Shown: piece after piece, positions 35,416 through 43,573 of the stretch
Numbering within the stretch: position 1 is the first letter of the stretch
Layout of the letters: each line of letters opens with the position of its first letter
Source of the DNA: Comamonadaceae bacterium UBA2334
Lineage (GTDB): Bacteria; Pseudomonadota; Gammaproteobacteria; Burkholderiales; Burkholderiaceae_C
DNA length: 57,557 nt
Assembly (NCBI GenBank): GCA_002344885.1
Contig: DDUQ01000082.1
Coordinates: forward strand, 1 to 57,557
Reading direction: 5' to 3'
Position numbers and translations under genes: made by a program
Notes under the pieces: model-generated
What the model saw: only the letters and a program-made list of their open reading frames with translations
Databases searched by the model: none
What the model was told of the DNA's origin: nothing

Positions 35416-35437
35416 GCGCCCTCGGCCAGAAGGGCGC
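35416..35437. terminator. Hairpin between convergent hydrolase and CPBP-like genes
   Basis: A perfect inverted repeat GCGCCCT / AGGGCGC with an 8-base loop lies 28 bases after the hydrolase stop, between convergent genes. There is no clear T-run on either strand, so it is a weak or Rho-assisted terminator candidate. Confidence 0.4.
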
Positions 35438-35445
35438 TTACAGTT

Positions 35446-36249
35446 TCAACTGACCCCATTCGTTGAAACGGGTGGGTGCATAGGCGGTCCGAACCGGGCG
35501 TACAGCAAGAAAACTGCAACGAAGTAAACGACGGCAAACAACCAATAGGTTGGCACACCGCCTGAATCTGGCACCACAGGAAAAATCAGCAGCGAGCTGT
35601 TCAGCGAAAGTTGCAGTGTCAGGACAGCCAGGCCGCTTTTGGTGTGTGCGTAAATGAAGCCACACATGGCGGCTACGCCCAGCATGTTGACCAGCAGGGC
35701 ATCCAAAGGCAGGTCGGGAATGACCCCGACATTGATGATGACTATAGGCACCCACCAGAGTGTCCAGAACACACCCACAATTTGGCTCGCCAAAGGCACG
35801 CCGGTGGTTTTTTGCAGACGGCCGATGGCATAGCTCACCCAGACGATTTCGCCCACGAACGCACCCAATGCCACGGTGGCAAATACAGTCGGCTGTGTCA
35901 CCGTAGCAAAGTCAATCACCAGCGTCCCCATCAAGTCGCCGTTGTAGAGGCCTTTGATGAGCAGGGTCAGGGCGCAGGTGGCCGGAGGCCAAATCAGTGC
36001 GAACACAAACCAGAGCGGGTTGATCCGCCAGACTGTCATCGGCTGTGCCAGCTCCCAGATGCCTTGCCAACGCCTGAAAGCAAACACGACTGAAACCAGA
36101 ACACCACCGAGCAACAGGAAACGCCCTTTGTTGTAAAGAAAGGCTGGTAACCAACCGAAGTGGAGCGCCGAAATGAATGCCGTGTTGGCTGCAACGATCA
36201 AAAAAAGAAACAGATTCAGCTCACGGTCTTTGAGAATGGCTTGGAGCAT
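35446..36249 (-). CDS. CPBP-family-like membrane protein with degenerate active site
   Basis: The 267-residue protein has about eight membrane segments. The C-terminal half resembles the CPBP (CAAX protease and bacteriocin-processing) domain. However, the catalytic motifs are altered. The usual EExxxR is GEIVWVSYAIGR with one Glu, the usual WxxxH segment reads FWTLWWVPI without His, and the last motif is LQLSLNSS in place of HxxxN. It is therefore probably not an active protease. It is convergent to the NRPS operon and downstream of the phosphopantetheinyl transferase gene on the same strand. Transport, immunity or a structural role are all possible; no assignment is justified. Confidence 0.55.
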   Translation of the reverse strand: MLQAILKDRELNLFLFLIVAANTAFISALHFGWLPAFLYNKGRFLLLGGVLVSVVFAFRRWQGIWELAQPMTVWRINPLWFVFALIWPPATCALTLLIKGLYNGDLMGTLVIDFATVTQPTVFATVALGAFVGEIVWVSYAIGRLQKTTGVPLASQIVGVFWTLWWVPIVIINVGVIPDLPLDALLVNMLGVAAMCGFIYAHTKSGLAVLTLQLSLNSSLLIFPVVPDSGGVPTYWLFAVVYFVAVFLLYARFGPPMHPPVSTNGVS

Positions 36250-36375
36250 TTTTCTTCTCGAGCGTAGGTCAGGTTGATGAACGATGCATCATGGCTTGTC
36301 GCAAATGCAGGACAAATCGTTGAGCCTATCGAGTGATGCGCTGACAGTTTAGCCGTCTGATGCCCTTCAAATAAA

Positions 36376-36391
36376 ACATCAAGCAAGATGT
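36376..36391 (-). terminator. Weak hairpin after the phosphopantetheinyl transferase gene
   Basis: On the minus strand ACATC and GATGT flank a six-base loop and are followed by TTTATTTG. The stem is only five base pairs. It lies about 36 bases after the PPTase stop, in a gap of roughly 180 bases before the CPBP-like gene that otherwise shows nothing. Confidence 0.3.
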
Positions 36392-36426
36392 ATTTGCGAT
36401 CGGAAAGTTCTCTATTGACACCTGCA

Positions 36427-37074
36427 TCAGATTGCCATGGCAGTGACGACATATGGGTAGTCGATCCGAAACTTTCCTTCGAACGTCAGCGCTTGCTTTG
36501 CGATGGGCAGGTCAGTGTTGCGGAGCGTTGCCACGAAAGTGCTGTCCCCCAGTTCGACGGCTACATCTTCAAAATTGACCCAGCCGTGCGTCAGTGGGTA
36601 CTGCGCCTTGTAGAAGGCTTCCTTGGCACTGAAAATCAGACTGGCGTGCACCGCCTGCTCGGCCTCGCCAAGCCGCAACAAGTGGTTAACTTCCTCGTCA
36701 CGCATCAAGTGCGACCAAAGATCGGATGTGACTGAACCCATTGTCTCGGCGTCCACACCCAGTGAGCGAATGGCAGCGCCGGCGTCACTCCGCTTGGCAG
36801 CCACGGCCAGGCAATAGCCCATTGTGTGGCTGATGCTTCCCGCAAAACCAGGTGGCCAAACGGGTGAGCGGTCGGCACCCACCAAAATCGGCCCGGCTGA
36901 CCAACCCAGTGCCGACAACGCTGCACGGGCGCATGCCCGGCCGGCTGCAAACTCCTGCAGGCGTGGTGCAGATGCCTTTGCCAGGCAATCCCGTTCGGCG
37001 TCAAACAAGCTGTCCGCGCTGCACAAGCCCTTCATCTCATAGGCCACGACGCCTCGGGGCAATAGTGCTGCCAT
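36427..37074 (-). CDS. 4'-phosphopantetheinyl transferase (EntD/Sfp superfamily)
   Basis: It transfers phosphopantetheine from CoA to carrier domains. From the ATG at 37074 it has 215 residues, a normal EntD-type length. It shows the AGRACARAALSALG motif, PVWPPGFAGSISHTMGYCLA, the Mg-binding LGVDAETM, and IFSAKEAFYKAQYP (F/W-S-x-K-E-A-x-x-K). The frame is open upstream into manC. A GTG at 37227 has a GAGG six bases before it but would overlap manC by 77 bases. It is the only PPTase in the window and the obvious activator of the three carrier domains in the NRPS-PKS. It lies in the manC transcription unit, so it is shared between the two loci. Confidence 0.85.
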   Translation of the reverse strand: MAALLPRGVVAYEMKGLCSADSLFDAERDCLAKASAPRLQEFAAGRACARAALSALGWSAGPILVGADRSPVWPPGFAGSISHTMGYCLAVAAKRSDAGAAIRSLGVDAETMGSVTSDLWSHLMRDEEVNHLLRLGEAEQAVHASLIFSAKEAFYKAQYPLTHGWVNFEDVAVELGDSTFVATLRNTDLPIAKQALTFEGKFRIDYPYVVTAMAI

Positions 37075-37150
37075 GTGCGGTGCCGGGTGCGCAAATTGGG
37101 CGACCCCAGGCAAGGATGCGGGTTGGCGTGCCAAATTGATCGGGTGCGGT

Positions 37151-38578
37151 TCAACCCGGAGGTTGCACGTCTCGACCGTACTGGTCAGAGAAACGGACGA
37201 TGTCATCCTCGCCAAGGTATTGGCCACTTTGCACCTCGATCATTTGCAGCGGGATGATGCCCGGGTTGCTGAGTCGGTGGACGTGACCGGCTGGTATATA
37301 GGTACTCTCATTGGTCCGCAGCAGCATTTCCTGCTCTCCATTCACAACTTTGGCGGTGCCACTGACAACGATCCAGTGCTCGCTTCGGTGATGATGCATC
37401 TGCAGACTGAGAGAGGCTTTGGGGTTGACCTCGATGCGCTTGATTTTGAAAAAGGGGCCTTCTTCCAGCACGGTGTAGGTGCCCCAAGGTCTGTGAACAG
37501 TGCGGTGCAACTTGCTGGCATCGTGTCCGGCTGCATGCAGGCGGTTGTAGATTTTTTTGACGTCTTGCGTCTGGTCACGCCGTGCCACCAGCAATGCATC
37601 GGGCGTGTCGACGATGATCAGGTCATCCAGGCCTACGGTGCCCACCAGGCGATGGGCGCTTTCGATGTAGCAGTTACGGGTGTTTTCCATCACGGTTTCA
37701 CCCAGCACGCGATTACCTTGCTGGTCGGGTGGGGTCAGATCGCTGATAGCTTGCCAGGAGCCAATGTCGCTCCAGCCCAGGTTGCAGGCCACAACGGCTG
37801 CCTGACGGGTTTTCTCCATCAAGGCGTAGTCGATAGATTCGCTGCGCACGTTGGCAAAGCCCTCGCGGTTCAGCACCACCGTTGAGTTTTGGTCTGAAAC
37901 CCCTTCCATGCTGGCGACCAGGCAAGCCGTGGCGGATGCCAGGATGTCGGGGCAGTGGGTGCGCATTTCGGCCAGCATGGTCTCTGCCCTGAAGCAGAAC
38001 ATGCCTGCATTCCAGAGATACCTTCCGCTGGCAAGGTAGGTCTCGGCCGTGGCAAGGTCAGGCTTTTCTACAAAGCGCAGAACATGGTGGCCATCGGCTT
38101 CGATGTATCCAAAGCCTGTTTCAGGTGCTGTGGGCTGGATGCCAAACGTGACGATATGACCGGCTCCGGCCAACTTGCTGGCTGTGGTCACCGCCTGTTC
38201 GAATGCGGCCTGGTCGGTAATCAGGTGATCGGCGGGCAACACCAGCAACGTGGCCTCGCCGCCATGGTGGCGTTGCACCAGCAATGTGGCCATGGCGACC
38301 GCTGCTGCCGTGTTGCGCCCGAATGGCTCCAGCACATAGCGGGTGGGCAATTTTCGTGTGTTGACTTGCTTGAACTCGTCTTGTGTTTTGGTCAGCAGTT
38401 CGCCGTTGGTCACTGTCATGACTTCTGCCACGTCGGGCAGGCCTGCGCCACGGATAAAAGCTTTTTGTAGCAAACTGTTGCCGTCATTCATGCGAATGAA
38501 GGGCTTGGGGTGTGTTTCTCTGGAAACGGGCCACAGGCGCGAGCCTGAGCCACCACAAAGGATGACGGGAATGAGCAT
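37151..38578 (-). CDS. manC: Mannose-1-phosphate guanylyltransferase / mannose-6-phosphate isomerase
   Basis: The 475-residue type II enzyme makes GDP-mannose. The N-terminal nucleotidyltransferase has ILCGGSGSRLWPVSRETHPK (residues about 7-26) and FVEKPDLATAETYL. The C-terminal cupin isomerase domain has RPWGTYTVLEEG and QMHHHRSEHWIVVSGTAKV with metal-binding His residues. It implies mannose, or a GDP-mannose-derived sugar, in the polymer. It lies 35 bases after the oxidoreductase gene, probably in one operon. Confidence 0.93.
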   Translation of the reverse strand: MLIPVILCGGSGSRLWPVSRETHPKPFIRMNDGNSLLQKAFIRGAGLPDVAEVMTVTNGELLTKTQDEFKQVNTRKLPTRYVLEPFGRNTAAAVAMATLLVQRHHGGEATLLVLPADHLITDQAAFEQAVTTASKLAGAGHIVTFGIQPTAPETGFGYIEADGHHVLRFVEKPDLATAETYLASGRYLWNAGMFCFRAETMLAEMRTHCPDILASATACLVASMEGVSDQNSTVVLNREGFANVRSESIDYALMEKTRQAAVVACNLGWSDIGSWQAISDLTPPDQQGNRVLGETVMENTRNCYIESAHRLVGTVGLDDLIIVDTPDALLVARRDQTQDVKKIYNRLHAAGHDASKLHRTVHRPWGTYTVLEEGPFFKIKRIEVNPKASLSLQMHHHRSEHWIVVSGTAKVVNGEQEMLLRTNESTYIPAGHVHRLSNPGIIPLQMIEVQSGQYLGEDDIVRFSDQYGRDVQPPG

Positions 38579-38613
38579 GATGGCGCTAGTAAGTGGATGG
38601 TTGAAAGGTCAGT

Positions 38614-39762
38614 TTACCGGGCCCATTGCTCGGGCTTCAGTGGGTCAAACTGGTGCTGGATGTCGCGCACATCGCCGTAGATGTCGGGTGATTGCATGGC
38701 CAGCACCACCTCGGTGATGTGCAAGGCCCAACGGGCCGTCATGGTCGGCTGGGTGCCGGTATAGATGGCATGTGCGAGATCGGCAATGCCCCGGCAAAAG
38801 TCCATCGCGTTCTTGCCCCACAGGCCGATCCCGCTGACAGCAGGTTTGCGCACAAGGGGGACTTTTTTGGGGCCCAGACCTGTCAACGTGCCGAACAAGG
38901 GGTATTTTTCAACCCGGTGAGTCCATTTGTGCCGCTTGCTCAGGTGCACGGGCGCGCCATAGTCCCAGATGCGGTCAATCCCGATGGTGCCTTCATCGCC
39001 AAAAATGCGCAGCCGGTGGTCATGCGAGCCATAAATGCTGCACGTCAGGCGGGCCGTCACGCCGTTGTGGAAAGCCAGACATGCGGTGGCATAGTCGGCC
39101 GCCGGTTGCAGGTCTGGCAAACCTTTGTCGGGTTGAACCACGCGTGCGAAGCTGGTCATGCGTTGTACCGGCCCGAAAAAAGCCGTCAGCCATGTGAGGT
39201 GGTAGCCGGCATGTTCCAGCGTGCAGCCCACTTCAAATTCGTCCCGTGCTGGCCAGGGTGCGCCCGATGGGCTGATCCAGCTCGCGTGATCCATGGCTGC
39301 GACGTTGCCGTCGTCCAGTTCGGCGTACACCAGCCGTGGGGTGCCGATTTGTCCGTCATCCAGAAGTTTCCAGATGGTTTGGGCGGTTTCGCTCAGCACA
39401 CTGCAGGGCGCGCTGGTGATGAGCAGGCCCTTGCGCTCAGCCAGTTCGACCAGTTGCTGGGCACGGTCCAGTTCAGTGGCCAGTGGCTTTTCAGAGTAAA
39501 CGTGCTTGCCCGACAGCAGGGCAGCCTCAGACACGGCAAAGTGCTCGCGCGGGTTGGTCAGGTTGGCAACAAGTTGAACGTTGGTGTCAGCCAGCAGGGC
39601 CTGGTACGACGCATAGGCCGATACGTTGTGGTGCGCAGTGAAAGCCGCCAAACGTTGGGGATCGCGATCCCAGACACCCGACAGCTTGAGCTCCGGGTGG
39701 GAGACGAGCGCATTCATGTACAGGTCGGCGACGAAGCCGCAACCGACAATGGCAAAGTTCAT
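38614..39762 (-). CDS. Gfo/Idh/MocA-family oxidoreductase
   Basis: The 382-residue NAD(P)-dependent enzyme begins MNFAIVGCGFVADLYMNAL (Rossmann fold). It has the conserved YSEKPLA segment near residue 95 and a C-terminal alpha/beta domain with GCTLEHAGYHLTWL. ATG at 39762 has a GGAAGG site six bases upstream, which decides it over the longer frame. Members oxidise or reduce sugars or nucleotide sugars. Its placement next to manC suggests a role in making the polymer's sugar precursor, but substrate is unknown. Confidence 0.85.
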   Translation of the reverse strand: MNFAIVGCGFVADLYMNALVSHPELKLSGVWDRDPQRLAAFTAHHNVSAYASYQALLADTNVQLVANLTNPREHFAVSEAALLSGKHVYSEKPLATELDRAQQLVELAERKGLLITSAPCSVLSETAQTIWKLLDDGQIGTPRLVYAELDDGNVAAMDHASWISPSGAPWPARDEFEVGCTLEHAGYHLTWLTAFFGPVQRMTSFARVVQPDKGLPDLQPAADYATACLAFHNGVTARLTCSIYGSHDHRLRIFGDEGTIGIDRIWDYGAPVHLSKRHKWTHRVEKYPLFGTLTGLGPKKVPLVRKPAVSGIGLWGKNAMDFCRGIADLAHAIYTGTQPTMTARWALHITEVVLAMQSPDIYGDVRDIQHQFDPLKPEQWAR

Positions 39763-39967
39763 TTCGACCTTCCGTTGAGCCGCCAGGTGGGGGCTGTCCA
39801 CCGCTTGACGGGTTGTATCATTGCACGCGCCTTCTGCTCGTCGGCTGTCGACAGTCCGAACGCAGGGCGCTCCCTTCCTGTATCAACAAGGTTTGCATGC
39901 GTGCTGGCCATGATAGAGGCTTTGACGTCAGATTCAGCGGCAAACGGCCCGTGCGCGCAAGACTTTC

Positions 39968-41071
39968 ATGACTGCTGGCATCCACACCGATTTTGACCGT
40001 CAGGTTTATGTGTTGCTGGGCTTGCCATTTGACGCCGTGACACAGGGCGAGGCAGCGAACCGCTTGCGGCAGGCCATGCGCGAACGCACACCCTGCCTGT
40101 GGGTGACTCCGAATGTCAATTTTGTGGCCGCAGCCCGGCACGACCCCGCGTTTCGGGCATCCATACTGAAAGCCCACTTGAGCACCGTCGACGGTATGCC
40201 TTTGGTGTGGCTGGCCCGGTGGGTTGGGGTGCCGTTGCCTGAGCGGGTATCGGGTTCGGACGTTTTTGACCAACTGTGTGAAAACAGCGAGTGCGATGCG
40301 CCTCGGACGGTTTTTTTGTATGGTGGTGATGACGGGGTGGCTCCCATCGCGCACGAAGTACTGAATGCGCGTCACTCGGGCATGCGCAGTGTGGGGTGGC
40401 TGTCCCCCGGTCGCGGTTCCGTTGCCGAGTTGAGTCGTCCCGATGATTTGTTGCACATCAAGGAGGCTCGCGCAGATTTTTTGCTGGTCTCATTGGGGGC
40501 GGTCAAAGGACATTTGTGGATCGACCGCAACTGGTCGGCTGTGGACACCCCGGTCGTCAGTCATCTAGGTGCCGTGATCAATTTTCTGGCAGGCTCTGTC
40601 CGACGGGCTCCTGCGTGGATGCAGCGGCTGGGATTCGAATGGCTTTGGCGCATCTGGCAGGAAAACACGCTGTGGAGACGCTACTACAATGATGGCAAAC
40701 AGTTGTTTTCTATATTGCGTCAGACTCTTTTTTTACTTCTGAATCAGAGTAAAAAATGGAGTCAGAGTGTGGCGTTGCACCCACCCGTGGTTCAGGTGAA
40801 TGCGTCGCCGGGATGCATGACATGGACGCTGTCGGGTGTTTTCACTGCCAACGGTTTGAGCGAACTCAGGCAACTCGCAAACGGCTTGAACCGGCAGGAC
40901 GTTGATCTCGTCGTCGACCTGACCCAAATGTGCTGGCTGGACAGCGCGGCCATGGGCGTTTTGATGCTGGTGCACGCGCATCAATCCCAAACCGGGCGAA
41001 AGCTCGTGTGGCGCGGCGAGTCAGCGCGCAAAGTGTTCGCCGCCCATGGATGCGATTACCTTCTCACCTGA
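39968..41071 (+). CDS. WecG/TagA/CpsF-family glycosyltransferase fused to a STAS domain
   Basis: The 367-residue protein has two domains. Residues 1-245 are a WecG/TagA/CpsF glycosyltransferase (VTPNVNFVAAARHDPAFR, DGMPLVWLARWVG, then GAVINFLAGSVRRAPAWMQR, where the usual Asp of the GAxxDFxAG motif is Asn). Such enzymes add the second sugar to an undecaprenyl-linked acceptor. Residues about 275-365 resemble a STAS domain (TWTLSGVFTANGLSELRQLA, VDLVVDLTQMCWLDSAAMGVLMLVHA), as in SpoIIAA-like anti-sigma antagonists, with a Ser in the WLDSAAMG position. The ATG start gives a complete GT domain. It opens the rightward glycosyltransferase operon. Confidence 0.88.
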   Translation: MTAGIHTDFDRQVYVLLGLPFDAVTQGEAANRLRQAMRERTPCLWVTPNVNFVAAARHDPAFRASILKAHLSTVDGMPLVWLARWVGVPLPERVSGSDVFDQLCENSECDAPRTVFLYGGDDGVAPIAHEVLNARHSGMRSVGWLSPGRGSVAELSRPDDLLHIKEARADFLLVSLGAVKGHLWIDRNWSAVDTPVVSHLGAVINFLAGSVRRAPAWMQRLGFEWLWRIWQENTLWRRYYNDGKQLFSILRQTLFLLLNQSKKWSQSVALHPPVVQVNASPGCMTWTLSGVFTANGLSELRQLANGLNRQDVDLVVDLTQMCWLDSAAMGVLMLVHAHQSQTGRKLVWRGESARKVFAAHGCDYLLT

Positions 41072-41179
41072 TGTGCTATCAGGCTGTTTGGTGCAAAAAC
41101 GTTTACATCGCCTTGACACTCCGCTTGTATCATCCGTTCGCATCTGGAGTCTGTCTGACTGCTGTCTGAAGTTTGCCCT

Positions 41180-42262
41180 GTGAAGGTTCTGTACTACAAC
41201 AATTTCTCCACCGCCATCCTTTGGCGTGAGTGGCAAGCCGGTATGTCGCCCGAGCATCACCTTTGGGGGGTGCCCGGTTTGCAGAATCGGGGCTTGCAAG
41301 TGGATGTGTTGCCGTACGAAGGCACAGAATGGCTCAAACGCATCAGCAAACGTCTGAAACTGTTGGGCGATCTGGATCAGCAATTGCGCGTGCTGCGAGT
41401 CGCGTCGCAATACGACGTGATTTATTGCGGTTGCCAGCACGATGCTCTGTTCCTGGGTGTGCTCAAAGCCTGTGGCTTGCTGAAAACGCCTGTGGTGGTC
41501 ACGATGCACCACATGGTCAACCCCATGTTCCGCTCGCAGAGCATGTTCCGTTTGTTCTTTGGGCGCATCAACAGCTTTGTTTGCCTGCACAAGCGGGTGG
41601 CGTCCGAACTGTTGGACCGGTTTGGCGTGCCCCCCGGTCGGGTTGATGTGATCGAGTGGGGGGGCGATGCTGCGTTTTATGCCCGTTCACTCAAGTCTGA
41701 TGCAGCAAGCGGGCAGTTGGTTGCCGGGGGTAGAGGGGTCGTGGCAGCGGGGCGCACGTTCCGTGACTACGGCGTGCTGATACGCGCCACGCGTGACACC
41801 GATCTGCCCGTCAATATCTACTGCACACCAGACGCTTTGCCCGATGAAGCGCTCAGCCCCAACATTCACATCCACTCGCAAGCTGATTTGCTCACGCTCA
41901 AGGCTCTGTTGGGTGCTTACCGTGATGCCGCAGTCGTTGCGATTCCCATGATCGATCTCCCGGACAAGCTGATTGGCTTGACCAGTCTGGTGGATGCGAT
42001 GGGCATGGGCAAGCCGGTGGTGATGACGCGCAACGCCCACATCGACATCGACATTGAAAAAGAAGGTATCGGCCTATGGGTTGACGCCGGCGATGTCGAA
42101 GGCTGGAAAAAGGCACTGGGCCGCTTGTTGGCTGACCCCGATACCTGTCGTGCCATGGGCCAACGCGCTTTGGCTTTGATCAATGGTCCGTATCACATCG
42201 ACCGTTTTGCCGGGCAGCTTGCCGAGCACCTGAACCGGACCGTTGAACATGGGCAGGTTTGA
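41180..42262 (+). CDS. Glycosyltransferase family 4-like
   Basis: The 360-residue GT-B protein starts with GTG (KVLYYNNFSTAILWREW). Its N-domain ends in VVVTMHHMVNPMF. The C-domain contains LLGAYRDAAVVAIPMIDLPD, then GLTSLVDAMGMGKPVVMTRN, the family 4 nucleotide-sugar site. An EKEGIGLWVDAGD segment and a final RFAGQLAEHL helix follow. Sugar donor and acceptor are not predictable. It is in the operon between the WecG-like gene and the flippase. Confidence 0.85.
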   Translation: MKVLYYNNFSTAILWREWQAGMSPEHHLWGVPGLQNRGLQVDVLPYEGTEWLKRISKRLKLLGDLDQQLRVLRVASQYDVIYCGCQHDALFLGVLKACGLLKTPVVVTMHHMVNPMFRSQSMFRLFFGRINSFVCLHKRVASELLDRFGVPPGRVDVIEWGGDAAFYARSLKSDAASGQLVAGGRGVVAAGRTFRDYGVLIRATRDTDLPVNIYCTPDALPDEALSPNIHIHSQADLLTLKALLGAYRDAAVVAIPMIDLPDKLIGLTSLVDAMGMGKPVVMTRNAHIDIDIEKEGIGLWVDAGDVEGWKKALGRLLADPDTCRAMGQRALALINGPYHIDRFAGQLAEHLNRTVEHGQV

Positions 42263-42310
42263 GTGCGTCTTGCCGCTGCCATGTCCGGACCGGTTCGCAG
42301 GACTGTGTGA

Positions 42311-43573
42311 ATGAAAGCGCTCAAACGCTCGCTGAGTTCGTTGTTGGATCAGGTGCTGTTGAGTGCGCTCAACTTCGGCATTGCGTTCTTGCTGATCCAA
42401 GGGATCGGCAAGGCGGAGTACGGTTTGTACGTCCAGCTGTGGTTGTTCGGCTTGCTGGCCACGTCCATTGTCGATGCCCTGTTGGGCAATGCGTTCAACA
42501 GCCTCAACAACCGTCCAGGCGAAGAGCGGCCACCCGATCTGTTGCGTGACAGCTTTTTGCTGGCTTTGCTCATTGCAGGCATCACCAGCGTCCTGGGCTT
42601 TGCCTTGTCTTTCTGGTGGACCCGAGACTGGCCCGCCGGCTTGGCCAGGTTTGAACTGGCAGGTGCGTATGCAGCGTATCTGTTCGTGCTGGTGGGCCGC
42701 GAGTTCAAGCGCGTGTGTCTGTACCTGACCGAACGTTGGCAGACGGCACTGTGGGTGGACACCGTGTTCGCTGGTTTGTCTGTGACCCTGCTGGTCGGGC
42801 TGTGGTGGCAGCATGCGTTGAATGTGATGACGGTGTTCATCGCCTTGGGTACGGCCAGCGCAGCGGCGTGGTGGTTGACGCCTGCACTGGTACAAGCGGC
42901 ATCACCTGCTCAGCTGGGTAAGCTGTTTTCACTGGCAAAGCGCAGTTGGGCCGTTTCGAGTTGGGCATTGCCCGGCACGGTTGTCGGATGGAGCATCAAC
43001 AACATCTACCTGTTCATACTGGGTGAGTTCATGGGGGCAGCCAGTACCGCCGAGGCCAATGCGTCCAAGCTGGCAATCATGCCGCTGGCCTTGACGCTGG
43101 TCGCCTGGTACCAAATCTCACGTGCAGACATTTCCCGTCTGGCGCAAGGGGGCGATGCATCGGCCCTCCGGCCGTTTGTGAAGAAAGCTGCGCTGCTGAT
43201 GTACGCACCAATTGTTCTGTACGTACCGGTTTTTGTGCTGATGTTTCCATGGCTGGAGCCGCATTTGATCCAGCGTGGTTACCTGCAAATGGACACGCTG
43301 ATCGCCTTGTGGTTTGTGTCTGCCTTGCTGGCCCCTGTGAAGTTTCTGGGCATGTCCATGCTGGTGGGCTTCGAGGCCTTCAAGCCGCTTTTCAAACTGA
43401 GCGTCCTGTCCCTTTTAGTGCAGTCTGTGGGTGTGTTGGCGGCTGCTCGGTGGGCTGGTCTGCCCTACGTTTTGCTTGCATTGATTGTGGCGGACGCGGT
43501 TGAAGCCTCCATCATGTGGTTCCGGCTGATACCCAGATACGTCACCGAAACACGCAGGCGTGTGGCGCAATGA
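42311..43573 (+). CDS. Polysaccharide flippase, Wzx type
   Basis: The 420-residue protein has about 12 hydrophobic segments and the MATE/Wzx layout starting MKALKRSLSSLLDQVLLSAL. It should move undecaprenyl-diphosphate-linked repeat units across the inner membrane. It overlaps the polymerase gene by four bases (ATGA) and lies in a Wzx/Wzy operon. Assignment rests on topology and context. Confidence 0.83.
   Translation: MKALKRSLSSLLDQVLLSALNFGIAFLLIQGIGKAEYGLYVQLWLFGLLATSIVDALLGNAFNSLNNRPGEERPPDLLRDSFLLALLIAGITSVLGFALSFWWTRDWPAGLARFELAGAYAAYLFVLVGREFKRVCLYLTERWQTALWVDTVFAGLSVTLLVGLWWQHALNVMTVFIALGTASAAAWWLTPALVQAASPAQLGKLFSLAKRSWAVSSWALPGTVVGWSINNIYLFILGEFMGAASTAEANASKLAIMPLALTLVAWYQISRADISRLAQGGDASALRPFVKKAALLMYAPIVLYVPVFVLMFPWLEPHLIQRGYLQMDTLIALWFVSALLAPVKFLGMSMLVGFEAFKPLFKLSVLSLLVQSVGVLAAARWAGLPYVLLALIVADAVEASIMWFRLIPRYVTETRRRVAQ

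Noticed and set aside
41100..41125. Sigma-70 promoter upstream of the family 4 glycosyltransferase (TTGACA at about 41114).
   Set aside because: The only TATCAT-like box is nine bases away, too close for a -35/-10 pair; no other box at 16-18 bases.
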